A stretch of DNA of 64,000 nt, taken from assembly GCF_014648275.1 (NCBI RefSeq), contig NZ_BMQU01000012.1, positions 103,088 to 167,087 on the forward strand. The letters are read 5' to 3'. The position numbers and the translations under genes were made by a program. Shown here piece by piece: positions 1 to 8,570 of this stretch. A model generated the notes under the pieces. The model saw only the letters and a program-made list of their open reading frames with translations. It was not told the origin of the DNA and did not search any database. Source of the stretch: Pseudomonas laurentiana (GTDB lineage: Bacteria; Pseudomonadota; Gammaproteobacteria; Pseudomonadales; Pseudomonadaceae). How positions within the stretch are numbered: position 1 is the first letter of the stretch; every line of letters starts with the position of its first letter.

Positions 1-1
1 A

Positions 2-1486
2 GCCGGAAACCAGCTTGCCGCTGCCCTGCGCATCGGCCGGTCGATGCAGCCGGTGGCATTCATCGACGACGATCCGAGCATCGCCGACCGGGTGATTTCC
101 GGGTTGCAGGTCTACAAACCGCGCAATATTCAGCGCATGATCAAGGACACTGACGCGCAGGAGATCTTACTGGCCGTGCCTTCGGCCAGTCGGGCTCGCC
201 GCCGGGAAATACTGACGTTCCTTGAAGGTTTCCCGCTGCATGTGCGTAGTGTGCCGGGCTTCATGGATCTGGCCAGCGGGCGGGTCAAGGTCGACGACAT
301 CCAGGAGGTAGATATTGCCGATTTGCTGGGGCGGGATGCGGTGCCTGCGCAGGAAGACCTGCTGGAGCACTGTATTGCGGGCAAAGTGGTGCTTGTGACC
401 GGCGCGGGCGGGTCGATCGGTTCAGAATTGTGCCGGCAGATTCTCGGGCAGAAACCGAGCACGCTGCTGCTATTTGATCACAGTGAATTCAACCTCTACA
501 GTATCACCAGCGAGCTGGAGCAGCGCATTCGGCGTGAGGCGTTGCCCGTACAGATGTTGCCGGTCTTGGGGTCTGTACGCAATCACGGAAAACTGCTTCA
601 AGTGATGCAAACTTGGGGGGTGGAGACCGTCTATCATGCCGCGGCCTATAAGCATGTACCGATGGTTGAGCACAACATTGCTGAAGGCGTGATGAACAAT
701 GTTATCGGTACGCTTAACACCGCGCAGGCCGCTCTCCAGGCTGGAGTCGTCAACTTTGTACTGATTTCTACAGACAAGGCCGTTCGACCGACCAATGTCA
801 TGGGCAGCACCAAGCGTCTGGCGGAAATGATCCTCCAGGCATTGAGCCGAGAGGTTGCGCCTGTGCTGTTCGGCGAGAGCGGGAATGTTTCGCAGGTCAA
901 CAAGACCCGCTTCACCATGGTGCGCTTTGGCAATGTGCTGGGCTCCTCGGGCTCAGTCATTCCTCTGTTCCACAAACAGATCAAAGCGGGCGGACCGTTG
1001 ACAGTGACCCACCCGAAAATCACCCGCTATTTCATGACGATTCCCGAGGCTGCACAGCTCGTTATCCAGGCCGGATCGATGGGGCAGGGTGGCGATGTCT
1101 TTGTGCTGGACATGGGCGAGCCGGTAAAAATCATCAAACTTGCTGAAAAAATGGTTCACCTGTCTGGTCTGAGTATTCGTTCCGAGAGTAATCCTCGTGG
1201 AGACATTGCTATAGAGTTCACCGGCCTGCGTCCAGGCGAGAAACTCTATGAGGAGTTGTTGATTGGTGACAATGTAGTGTCAACTCGACATCCAATGATC
1301 ATGAGTGCGCAGGAAGACTACCTTTCTTGGGATGCTCTCAAGGGGCGTCTGCATGCGTTGACGGAGGCCTTGGTGAAGGACGATTACGCCCTTGTGCGCC
1401 AGTTACTGCGCGAAACGGTGAGCGGTTATGCACCAGATGGCGAGATTGTGGACTGGATTTATCAGCAGCGAAGGATTGATCCGTAA
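2..1486 (+). CDS. wbpM: WbpM/FlaA1-type nucleotide-sugar 4,6-dehydratase, 5' end outside window
   Basis: The reading frame is open from base 2, so the gene begins left of the window; the first ATG (44) is internal. The visible 494 residues hold the end of the CoA-binding-like middle domain and the complete C-terminal extended SDR domain. The NAD-binding glycine motif TGAGGSIGSE lies near residue 130, and the STDKAV...MGSTK stretch carries the Ser-Met-Lys type catalytic set of this family instead of Tyr-x-x-x-Lys. Full family members have four or five N-terminal membrane helices, here cut off. Known role of the family: inner-membrane conversion of UDP-GlcNAc to UDP-4-keto-6-deoxy-GlcNAc for O-antigen sugars such as QuiNAc, FucNAc or bacillosamine. 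In Pseudomonas wbpM commonly ends the O-antigen locus just before a comEA-like gene; here about 29 kb of extra DNA separates the two. Confidence 0.93.
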   Translation, partial: AGNQLAAALRIGRSMQPVAFIDDDPSIADRVISGLQVYKPRNIQRMIKDTDAQEILLAVPSASRARRREILTFLEGFPLHVRSVPGFMDLASGRVKVDDIQEVDIADLLGRDAVPAQEDLLEHCIAGKVVLVTGAGGSIGSELCRQILGQKPSTLLLFDHSEFNLYSITSELEQRIRREALPVQMLPVLGSVRNHGKLLQVMQTWGVETVYHAAAYKHVPMVEHNIAEGVMNNVIGTLNTAQAALQAGVVNFVLISTDKAVRPTNVMGSTKRLAEMILQALSREVAPVLFGESGNVSQVNKTRFTMVRFGNVLGSSGSVIPLFHKQIKAGGPLTVTHPKITRYFMTIPEAAQLVIQAGSMGQGGDVFVLDMGEPVKIIKLAEKMVHLSGLSIRSESNPRGDIAIEFTGLRPGEKLYEELLIGDNVVSTRHPMIMSAQEDYLSWDALKGRLHALTEALVKDDYALVRQLLRETVSGYAPDGEIVDWIYQQRRIDP

Positions 1487-1525
1487 TGGTGTTGTAATTG
1501 CTTTTCTCCGCGCTGCGTCACCTGT

Positions 1526-1564
1526 TTAAAAGTCTCCGAAAGCCTGGCCACAGTAGACTTTTAA
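1526..1564. repeat. 10-bp perfect inverted repeat downstream of wbpM
   Basis: TTAAAAGTCT (1526-1535) is repeated inverted as AGACTTTTAA (1555-1564) with a 19-base loop, flanked further out by GCTGCG (1512-1517) and CGCAGC (1566-1571). It sits between the wbpM stop and the left end of the IS3 element. The stem is AT-rich and no T-run follows, so a simple rho-independent terminator is uncertain. The rest of 1487-1666 shows no gene. Confidence 0.5.
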
Positions 1565-1666
1565 GCGCAGCTGTCATAGTAATGTACTTCAGAGACTCAC
1601 GAGATGAGACAGGTATATTCCCGTAGGGGGCGTGCTTGGTAAACCAAGTTAGCAATTGGTGACTAG

Positions 1667-1692
1667 TGTAGTGGTCAACTAATCCCGGACAC
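1667..1692. repeat. Left inverted repeat of the IS3 element
   Basis: TGTAGTGGTC at the outer edge matches the outer 10 bases of the right end exactly when inverted. The inner part, ending in CCGGACAC, also matches with two short differences. Confidence 0.8.
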
Positions 1693-2500
1693 TGCATTGA
1701 GTTTTTCCTCAGCAACAGCGGGCGCGAGCCCGCTGTTGAAATGATGCGGTTGCCGCCAGTTGTAGCGCTGCATCAAAAACCGACCGATATCCTGCTGTGC
1801 CAGCGATGCGCTCATGTAGCCCACGGCCGGTACCTATTCCGTTTTCAGGCTGCGAAACAACCGTTCCATCGGTGTCGAGGCAGTTTCCACGTCGGCTCAT
1901 GCTCTACTTGAAGCGATAGCGCCAAAGTCGCTGACGGAAGCTTCGGCTGCCATATTGGCTTCCTTGTCGCTGTGAAACAGAGCGTTCTGAGGCCGACCAC
2001 GCTGCTCATACGCTATGTCCAATGCCTTGATCACCAGGTCGACATCTGGCTTCGATGAAAACGCCCAGCCCACCACGCGGCGGGCGAACAGGTCGATCAA
2101 GGCCGCCACATAGTGCCAGCGACCCTGGGCCCAGACATACGTGATGTCCCCGCACCAGACCTCATTTGGTGCCGACACGGCGAACTCTCTATCCAGCACG
2201 TTCGGGATATCAGGCCGCTCCACCGTCGCCTTTTTGTAGGCATGTGAGCCGGGTTGCTTGCTGATCAACTTCATCTCGCTCATCAGCTTGCGCACCTTGA
2301 ATCGCCCAATCGCTATGCCGTCCTCGCGCATCAGCCGCGCTGCGGCTTTGGGGGAACAGTTCATTCACGTGGCTACGCAAAATCAGCCGCTTAACGTCTG
2401 GAGATCGGTGCTTGCGACAGTGCGCGTAATAGCAGGATCGGGTGACTTCAAATACCGAGCACAACAGATCAACAGGCTCTTCAGAACGAAGCTGATCAAT
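1675..2500 (-). pseudogene. IS3-family orfB (DDE transposase), frameshifted
   Basis: Three frames are needed to read the protein. The N-terminal part (about 2464-2360) reads VTRSCYYAHCRKH and continues into a segment with REDGIAIGRFKVRKLM; the middle (2364 down to about 1930) holds the rve integrase core with WCGDITYVW (first Asp), ALIDLFARRVVGW (second Asp) and FHSD. The C-terminal part beyond 1900 should carry the catalytic Glu (usual NxPxERL), but it reads as shifted sequence (RRGNCLDTDGTVV), with the expected ending AEEKLNAVSG back in another frame just before the left inverted repeat. No functional DDE enzyme can be made. It is read toward the left end and originally followed orfA by programmed frameshifting. 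Confidence 0.85.
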
Positions 2501-2548
2501 TAACGCGAACGCTCGTGTTCCTCAGCCATCAAGAGCGCGGTGGCCTTC

Positions 2549-3904
2549 CTAAGAAACACCACTTGCCGGTTGCAGCGTGAAGCCAAACTCAGCCGCACGT
2601 CGGTACAAACCTTTCACCACTCGCTCCCGATACTTTTGCTCGTAGTGATCGGCACCTGGGTCTTGATAACTCATTCCGAAACGCATGGCGTTGTAAAAAA
2701 GAATCGCGATCTTTCGAGCGGTAGCAGTCACGGCTTTGGCTTTTCCAATTCGTGCGGCAAGCCGCCGGTAAAATGCACCCAGCGCCGTGTTCGTCCGTCC
2801 GACGGTCACTGCTGCTAACCGCAAGTGGGCGGTCACTCGATTTTTGGTCTTGCGGGTATGGGCCGAAAGTACCTTGCCGCCACTGATGCGACAGCCGGGT
2901 GCGAGTGTCAACCAGGACGTGAAATGGTGGCAGGTACGCCATCGACTTAGATCTGTGCCGCACTCGGCGACCAGCCGCAGAGCCAAATAAGGGCCGATGC
3001 CGTGGATCTGGGTCAGATCAACACCGACCAGTTGATAAAGCAAGGTACGGACATCGAAATTGAGCGCGTTGGGCTGCCGAGTGTTATGTCGTGGTTTTGG
3101 CAACTGCTCGACCGGCGATACTTTCTCTTGCGAGAGTTTGAGCAGCACTTGTGCAATCTGCTGGTCGCAAACCAGTAACTGCGCCTGATAAGCGTCATAC
3201 ATGGACAGCGCCTGCGTTAAAGCGAAAACGTGCTCGGGCTGGTAGTTGCCGACCAGCGATGCCTCTATCACATCAATACCCGCCTTGCAGCGCTTGTCAC
3301 TCAGCGCGGCTAACGAAGAAGGACTGCGCTCGCCTGCAACGATGGCGCGAATTATCCGCATCCCCGACAAGCCCGCGATATCGGCCACGACGTGATGCAG
3401 TCGCGGGTTCATGTGCGTGAGGGCTTTTTGCATGTGCTGAATATGGGCAGCTGCGTAGTCGAGGTGGCGCTCTCGCAGCCTCAAATAGCTGCGTAAGGCC
3501 GAAATCTCACGATCCGGATGAAAGCTGGCGCGCAGTAAACCGCAGGCATGGAGCCGTTGTATCCACTGCGCGTCATTTACATCGGTTTTACGTCCTGGCA
3601 CCGCACGAGCGTCGCGGGCGTTGGCCAATATCACCTGAAGACCGTGTGCCTCCAAAATCTCGTAAACCGGGATCCAGTAAACGCCTGTCGACTCCATTGC
3701 GATGGTCGTTATGCCAAGATTGACCAGCCAATTGGCCATGCGCTCTAGATCGGCAGTGAAGGCTTGGAAGGTTTGTACGGATTCTTTGGCAAGGTCGGCG
3801 GGAACAGCCACCACATGAAAGCGTGAGCCAATATCAATGCCCGCTGCGCGATCATGAATGACCGGTAACCCTCGCTGCTTGAAATCGTGCTTGTTCATGA
3901 GCAC
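2549..3904 (-). CDS. IS110-family DEDD transposase (recombinase)
   Basis: A 451-residue protein with no internal stop. The N-terminal DEDD_Tnp_IS110 RuvC-like domain shows GIDIGSRFHVVAV (Asp, about residue 24), AMESTGVYW (Glu, about 110) and KTDVNDAQW (Asp-Asp, about 145). The C-terminal Transposase_20 domain contains IHGIGPYLALRLVAE and SWLTLAPG near residues 310-350, where the catalytic serine of this family is expected (SGGK follows). It is longer than the roughly 330-400 residues of most members. Known role: RNA-guided recombination that inserts and excises the element without hydrolytic DDE chemistry. The stop codon sits at the very edge of the element. It appears intact and therefore possibly active, in contrast to the IS3 and IS66 genes around it. 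Confidence 0.93.
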   Translation of the reverse strand: MLMNKHDFKQRGLPVIHDRAAGIDIGSRFHVVAVPADLAKESVQTFQAFTADLERMANWLVNLGITTIAMESTGVYWIPVYEILEAHGLQVILANARDARAVPGRKTDVNDAQWIQRLHACGLLRASFHPDREISALRSYLRLRERHLDYAAAHIQHMQKALTHMNPRLHHVVADIAGLSGMRIIRAIVAGERSPSSLAALSDKRCKAGIDVIEASLVGNYQPEHVFALTQALSMYDAYQAQLLVCDQQIAQVLLKLSQEKVSPVEQLPKPRHNTRQPNALNFDVRTLLYQLVGVDLTQIHGIGPYLALRLVAECGTDLSRWRTCHHFTSWLTLAPGCRISGGKVLSAHTRKTKNRVTAHLRLAAVTVGRTNTALGAFYRRLAARIGKAKAVTATARKIAILFYNAMRFGMSYQDPGADHYEQKYRERVVKGLYRRAAEFGFTLQPASGVS

Positions 3905-4121
3905 CTCCAGTCAAGTTGAACTGGACGGGGACTCGGATCAAATCACCTTCCTAAACGGGGTCACGGTACGCGCCACCACTAACGGGTCCGCAGCTTCCCC
4001 TGGGTCAAGTTTTTTGACGGGGACTTAGCCTCCAAAAAGCCAGCGACCACTGTCCAGTGGGGTAAGTGTAGAGCACGGTGTTTCTAGTCCAATGGGCCGC
4101 GGAGCGCCGGGGAGGCGGTTT
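3905..4121 (-). ncRNA. Candidate bridge RNA region of the IS110 element
   Basis: The non-coding left end upstream of the transposase is rich in hairpins: CCACT/AGTGG at 4047-4060; TCCCC-(3-nt bulge)-GTCAA / TTGAC-GGGGA at 3996-4023; CCAG/CTGG at 3907-3924. IS110-group elements are known to express a structured bridge RNA from this position, whose two loops pair with target and donor DNA. The minus strand also contains TTAGGAAGG (about 3946-3954), which equals the bases at the element's right junction with its target. That this segment is transcribed and acts as a guide is inference from family knowledge and visible hairpins. Loop assignments were not computed. Confidence 0.5.
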
Positions 4122-4420
4122 TTTAAGATCGATTTTTCCCGTTCCAGCCGATTGATTCGAGCTTCTAGCTCCTGGATTTTTTGCTGTTCGGGCGTCAGCG
4201 CTTTACTGGTCGGGGTTACACCATTTCGCTCTTCCTGAAGCTAGTTAACCCATCGACGCAGGGCCGACTCGACCAGCCCAAGCGAACGGGCTGCTTCGAT
4301 ATGGCTATAGCCCTGATCGAGCGCTAGGCTGGCAGCTTCGCGCTTGAATTCTTGGGTAAAGGAGCGACGTTACTTGGTCATCGGACACCTCTCTATGGCG
4401 AGCATTCTCGCCTAAATGGG

Positions 4421-4445
4421 TGTCCGGAACCATTAGACCACTACA
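4421..4445. repeat. Right inverted repeat of the IS3 element
   Basis: TGTCCGGAACCATTAG followed by ACCACTACA is the inverted counterpart of the left end at 1667-1692. It ends 42 bases before the stop codon of the acyltransferase gene at 4488. Confidence 0.8.
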
Positions 4446-4487
4446 AAGCTCATCGTGCATTAGCCGAAGATGAGCTTTGGCTACTGC

Positions 4488-6374
4488 TTAGTCGGTAGGC
4501 AAAAGCACTGAGCTGTTAAGAGTCGCGGCGTTGTGCAGTGTATGAATGTGATCGATGAACGTTTGAAAATACGGTGCTGCAACTGCCCCGTATTGTACAG
4601 AGCCTACCTCATTCAGGTGGTGGGAGTCCATGTAAATCAAGGTGTTGTTCTGCAACGGGGCCTCAGAAAATAGCGCGCTATTCGAGAGGTCTAGAAAAGA
4701 TGCATTCTTGTGTCGAGAAACGAGTGTTTTTACTTTAAAGTTGGCCTGGGTCCATTCGGTGTTCTTCTGTGTGGTCAAATGCAGGCCTATGTTGTTCAGG
4801 CGGTAAATTCGTTGCGGGTTTGATGAGAACATGGGTACTTGGGCAAGCACTAGGACTTTCTGGTTTCTAATGGAAGCCTCTGATATAAACTTGTCAAGTT
4901 GCTCCATGAATAGGGCACTTGGAGTATGGAATTGCCACATGCCAGCAATAACAATTCCATCGGCCTCGGGTATGTATTTTTTGGCTTCATTGATCTGAGC
5001 GTTACAGGCGTCACGACCCCACTCTGCGATTCGAGTGGTATCGAATCCTGGAATAGTTATGCAGTTGCTTGCTGAAATGACTTTTATTTTCGCATGAATG
5101 GAGTTTCCAATAACATCAGCAAAATAGTTTAGCTGTGCAGCATGGCTATCGCCTAGCATGAGTAGCGTTTGATTCGATGATTTATCACCGCGCAGGCAGT
5201 CGCCTACAATCTGCCCATGGCAGATTTCAGCGTCTACTGCATAGCGGGTTAAATTATCGGAGAGGGGCGCTGCCAGATGGCGACTTACTATGCCAGCTAA
5301 AGTGATCATAATTAGCGAGGCGATAGCTAAGCTTGCTAGGTGAGTGTATGTGGTTTTGGTTGATGAGCGCTTTCTGAATGGTGACTCAATGTATCGATAA
5401 GACAAGTACGCGCAGCCAACGGTCAGCACCGGGAATGCAATATATGACAAAGCGCTCAGTGTATATGTTCCAGAGAGGTATCGTGTTATCGCCAGTATTG
5501 GCCAGTGCCAGAGATATAGCGAATAAGATATCGCCCCGATAAAGACCAGTGGTGTAAATGAAAGTGCACGGTTAAATGAGCTATTATAGCTTGTCAATAG
5601 CAATGCAGTGCCGATGCAGGGTGGTAATGCAAGAAGGCCCGGGAAGCTTGAACTTTCTGTAATCAGGAAGAAGCTGGGGAGGATAAGCACCAGTCCCAGT
5701 GCTGCGAGAAAATTGGATGCGCGGACTGTTGTGTGGCGACCGGGTGGTATTAAGGCTGCGATGCTTCCTATAAGAAATTCAGGTGTTCTTGCCAGTAGCG
5801 AGAAGTAAATTTTTTGCTGGTGGTTACTCTGTAGGCGGAGCTCAGAGTATGCAAGTAAAGTCACGGTCACTAGACATATTGCCGGCACCAAAAAGCGGCG
5901 GGGTATGAGTATTAGGAGTGCAGGGAGGAGTAGGTAAAACTGCATTTCAACTGCAAGTGACCAGGTGTGAAGCAGTGGTAGCTCGTAAGCGACAGGAGAG
6001 AAGTAGTTTCCCTGTTTTGAAAAAAATGAATTGCTGTCAAAGTAGAGGGCTGATTTTACACTCTGCTTGAATAGGGCGAAGTCGGTGGGGGTTAAAAATA
6101 TTGCGGCGAAAATTGAGAGTATAATTATTAGTGTCAAGTATGCGGGGATAATTCGTTGGGCGCGGCTAGTATAAAAGCCTAGTAGTGAAAAATTCCGGGA
6201 TTTCTTTTTTTGTAGGATTAAACTTGTTATCAGGAAGCCGGAAATCACAAAGAAGATATCAACGCCTATAAAACCACCCGGCAGCCAGCTCTTGTTTAAA
6301 TGAAATAAAATAACACTAAGTACAGCGATGGCGCGTAGGCCTTGAATATCGTGCCTGAGTTGATTACTGCTCAT
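4488..6374 (-). CDS. OafA/YrhL-type membrane acyltransferase fused to an SGNH domain
   Basis: A 628-residue protein. Residues about 1-350 form the Acyltransferase_3 domain with about ten membrane helices; it starts with HDIQGLRAIAVLSVILFHL, the conserved RAIAV and active-site His region, and contains FFVISGFLIT and the LLHTWSLAVEMQFY motif. A periplasmic SGNH domain fills residues about 380-628, with MLGDSHA (catalytic Ser) and a late MDSHHLNEVG block (Asp-x-x-His). Known role: O-acetylation or other O-acylation of lipopolysaccharide sugars, with the SGNH part completing transfer in the periplasm. The gene is visibly richer in A and T than the core genes to the right, a sign of transfer. It starts at the ATG giving MSSNQLRHD. 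Confidence 0.92.
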   Translation of the reverse strand: MSSNQLRHDIQGLRAIAVLSVILFHLNKSWLPGGFIGVDIFFVISGFLITSLILQKKKSRNFSLLGFYTSRAQRIIPAYLTLIIILSIFAAIFLTPTDFALFKQSVKSALYFDSNSFFSKQGNYFSPVAYELPLLHTWSLAVEMQFYLLLPALLILIPRRFLVPAICLVTVTLLAYSELRLQSNHQQKIYFSLLARTPEFLIGSIAALIPPGRHTTVRASNFLAALGLVLILPSFFLITESSSFPGLLALPPCIGTALLLTSYNSSFNRALSFTPLVFIGAISYSLYLWHWPILAITRYLSGTYTLSALSYIAFPVLTVGCAYLSYRYIESPFRKRSSTKTTYTHLASLAIASLIMITLAGIVSRHLAAPLSDNLTRYAVDAEICHGQIVGDCLRGDKSSNQTLLMLGDSHAAQLNYFADVIGNSIHAKIKVISASNCITIPGFDTTRIAEWGRDACNAQINEAKKYIPEADGIVIAGMWQFHTPSALFMEQLDKFISEASIRNQKVLVLAQVPMFSSNPQRIYRLNNIGLHLTTQKNTEWTQANFKVKTLVSRHKNASFLDLSNSALFSEAPLQNNTLIYMDSHHLNEVGSVQYGAVAAPYFQTFIDHIHTLHNAATLNSSVLLPTD

Positions 6375-6533
6375 TATGTTTCTCGTGTTTTTGTCGATTA
6401 CTGGCGGCTTTACTTTGGCCCGTCATTCTACCATCACGGCGCATCAAAATCGCGACTTAGAGGGCAGCGGTACTCGTTGGGGCAACCACCTAAAAGCAAG
6501 CGGCGTAGGTCGAGGGGGGAGTGGCATGGGCTA

Positions 6534-6569
6534 GCTTTGAATGCGATCCACCGTACCCACATTCAAAGC
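6534..6569. repeat. 10-bp perfect inverted repeat upstream of IS66 tnpB
   Basis: GCTTTGAATG (6534-6543) and CATTCAAAGC (6560-6569) face each other across 16 bases. It lies between the start of the acyltransferase gene and the IS66 tnpB gene, where a left end of the IS66 element would be expected but is not recognisable. It may be an unrelated mobile-element end or an operator; nothing decides. Confidence 0.45.
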
Positions 6570-6620
6570 CACTTGTTGATGCCCGATGCTGTGCTCCGAT
6601 TTCTCAGGAGCCCATTCACC

Positions 6621-6980
6621 ATGATGCGACCCGACGCCAAAGTCGAAAAAGTGTACCTGTACCCCAAGCCCGTCGACTTCCGAAAATCCATCCACGGACT
6701 GGCCGCTCTGGTGGAACTCGATATCAAGGTGGCCGTGTTCGACCCGGTACTTTTCGTGTTCCTCAACAAGCCGCGCAACCGCGTGAAGATCCTCTATTGG
6801 GAGTGTAACGGCTTCTGTCTTTGGCTCAAGCGCCTGGAATCTGAACGGTTCAAAATTTCGCCCGACGCCACCGATGAGGCGATTGTCCTGACCGTCCAGG
6901 TACTGAATTGGCTACTCGACGGCTTTGACCTCTGGTGCAACCGTCTGCATCAGGTTCTGACTCCGCATTTCGTCGCCTGA
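6621..6980 (+). CDS. tnpB: IS66-family accessory protein TnpB
   Basis: A 119-residue protein with the TnpB signature: VYLYPKPVDFRKSIHGLAAL near the start and FVFLNKPRNRVKILYWE in the middle, then GFCLWLKRLE. The usual family length is 110-120, so this gene is complete. I chose the ATG at 6621, although the frame stays open back to 6342, because family members begin a few residues before the VYLYP motif. TnpB is required together with TnpA and TnpC for IS66 transposition, but its exact biochemical role is not established. With tnpA absent and tnpC broken it is probably idle. The tnpC remnant starts 19 bases downstream. Confidence 0.85.
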   Translation: MMRPDAKVEKVYLYPKPVDFRKSIHGLAALVELDIKVAVFDPVLFVFLNKPRNRVKILYWECNGFCLWLKRLESERFKISPDATDEAIVLTVQVLNWLLDGFDLWCNRLHQVLTPHFVA

Positions 6981-6998
6981 GTTAGTATAATCCATGGC

Positions 6999-8525
6999 AT
7001 GATTTCCATGCCCAAAGACCTCCCTGACGATCCTGTTCTGCTCAAGCAATTGCTTGAGCAAATGATCAGTGAGCGTGAGTCGGACAAGGGCAAGATCGTT
7101 CACCTCGAAGAGGAAAACGCCCTGTTGCGCCAGCGCTTGTTCGGCCGCAAGTCCGAGCAGTGAGCGGACCCGCTGACGCCACAAATGGCGTTGTTCAACG
7201 AAGCTGAAAGCGTCGCCGAGCCTGCCAATGAAGCAGCGGAAGAAGAAACCATTGTACCGGCAAGACGACGTGGAAAGCGCAAACCGCTGCCCGTCGACCT
7301 TCCGTGGATTGAAGTCATCCACGAGCTGCCCGAGCACGAACTGACCTGTACTTGCGGGTGCCGTGAGCATCCCATCGGTGAAGAGGTCAGCTAGCAGCCC
7401 GAAATTGTCCCGATGCAGATCCGTGTGATCAAACACATCCGCAAGATCTATGGTTGCTGTGGTTGCGAGAGCGCGCCAGTGACAGCCGACAAGCCCGCCC
7501 AATTGATCGAGAAAAGCCTGGCCACCCAAGCGTGCTTGCCACGCTGCTGACCACCAAATACGTCGACGGCCTGCCGCTTCATCGTTTCGAAAAAGTGCTG
7601 GGCCGCCACGGCATCGATATCCCTCGGCAAACCTTGGCGCGTTGGGTCATCCAGTGCAGCGAGCATTTCCAGCTGCTGTTGAACTTGATGCGCGACAGTT
7701 TGCTATGCAGCCAGGTCATCCACTGCGACGAAGCACGCGTCCAGGTATTGAAAGAGCCTGGCCGTGAGCCGAGCAGTCAGTCCTGGATGTGGGTACAAAC
7801 AGGTGGCCCGTCTGGCAGACCAGTCATTCTGTTCGACTACTCCACCAGCCGGGCGCAGGAAGTGGCGACGCGCCTGCTCGATGGCTATCGCGGCTACGTG
7901 ATGACCGACGATTACGCAGGTTACAACGCACTGGGTGCACAAGCGGGCGTTGAACGCCTGGGCTGTTGGGCGCATGCGCGGCGTAAATTTGTCGAAGCAC
8001 AGAAAGTGCAGCCAAAAGGGAAAACCGGGCGTGCAGACATTGAACCTGATCAACAAGCTGTACGGTGTAGAGCGGGATTTGAATACTGTGAGCGATGAAA
8101 CCCGCAGGGCCGGTCGTCACAAACACAGCGTACCGCTGCTGGCCCAATTGAAAAGCTGGATGGAAAAGACACAGTCCCAAGTGACCTCGCAGAACGCTCT
8201 CGGCAAAGCGATCAACTACTTGGCGAGCAACTGGAGCAAGCTTGCGCGGTATGTAGAGGAAGGTTTCCTACCCATGGATAACAATGCTGCCGAACGCGCT
8301 ATCCGTCCCTTTGTGATCGGCAGAAAGAATTGGTTGTTCAGCGACACGCCGAAAGGCGCGACAGCCAGCGCACAACTGTACAGCCTGGTTGAAACCGCCA
8401 AAGCCAATGGGCAAAAGCCCTATGCGTGGCTGCGCCACGCACTGAAGCAACTACCGCATGCTTCGACGGTTGACGATTACGAAGCGCTGTTGCCATGGAA
8501 CTGCAAGCCGGTAATGCCACGGTAA
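6999..8525 (+). pseudogene. tnpC: IS66-family transposase TnpC, with stops and frameshifts
   Basis: Read from ATG 6999 (MISMPKDLPDD), the frame has a TGA at 7161-7163 after RQRLFGRKSEQ and a TAG at 7392-7394. The protein then continues in another frame from about 7540 to about 8030 ([54 protein letters not shown]) and returns to the first frame to the stop at 8523-8525 ([29 protein letters not shown]). The zinc-finger region, DDE core (DEA, DDY, NNxAER) and IS66 C-terminal domain are all recognisable. At least two stops and two frameshifts make it inactive. Confidence 0.9.
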
Positions 8526-8570
8526 ACCGAGACCTTACCTTGCGGTAGGTGGGGTCTGTGGATCAGTTAC

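Larger units (their letters stand above)
2548..4121 (-). mobile_element. IS110-family insertion element inside IS3 orfA
   Basis: The boundaries are inferred from the split host gene. IS3 orfA reads through GGCCTT up to 2547 on one side and restarts with TTTAAGATC at 4122 on the other, which leaves about 1.57 kb of insert. No terminal inverted repeats are seen, as expected for IS110. The element holds one intact transposase gene on the minus strand and about 217 non-coding bases upstream of it, while almost nothing lies downstream of its stop codon. That layout (long left end, very short right end) fits the IS110 group, not the IS1111 group. The exact junction may shift by a few bases because of shared core nucleotides. 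Confidence 0.85.
2501..4381 (-). pseudogene. IS3-family orfA, split by IS110 and carrying stop codons
   Basis: The 5' part runs from the ATG at 4381 down to about 4122 and reads RSFTQEFKREAASLAL, ALRRWV and an EQQKIQELEARINRLE helix, a typical HTH plus leucine-zipper OrfA. There is a TAA at codon 4 (4370-4372) and a TAG at 4241-4243. The reading stops at ...ILKK, where foreign sequence begins at about 4121. It resumes at 2547 as ATALLMAEEHE, exactly the expected continuation, so the IS110 element inserted between these two points. orfB follows. Confidence 0.85.
1667..4445 (-). mobile_element. IS3-family element, degenerate and interrupted by an IS110 element
   Basis: The ends are imperfect inverted repeats: the left end starts TGTAGTGGTCAAC and continues to CCGGACAC (1667-1692). 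The right end (4421-4445), read on the other strand, starts TGTAGTGGTCTAAT and continues to CCGGACA. Both termini show the TG...CA typical of IS3 elements. Inside, read on the minus strand, lie orfA (HTH, leucine-zipper-like) and orfB (DDE integrase), both broken. An IS110-family element sits within the end of orfA. Bases next to the ends (TAG left, AAG right) do not form a clear target duplication. The orfA sequence suggests the IS51/IS2-like part of the family, but a group cannot be fixed by eye. Confidence 0.85.
6621..8570 (+). mobile_element. IS66-family element, 5'-truncated and inactivated
   Basis: It contains tnpB and a broken tnpC in the normal order. The right end is recognisable as GTGGATCAGTTAC ending at 8570, which matches the end GGGATCGGTTAC of a second remnant ending at 8807. 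No tnpA and no matching left end (expected to start GTAAC) can be found upstream of tnpB, so the 5' part is missing. The element abuts the second remnant at 8571, as if it had inserted into an older relative. Confidence 0.8.

Noticed and set aside
6342-6620. Upstream extension of the tnpB frame, considered as a tnpA-tnpB fusion
   Set aside because: The translated extension does not resemble TnpA, and it overlaps the 5' end of the acyltransferase gene on the other strand.
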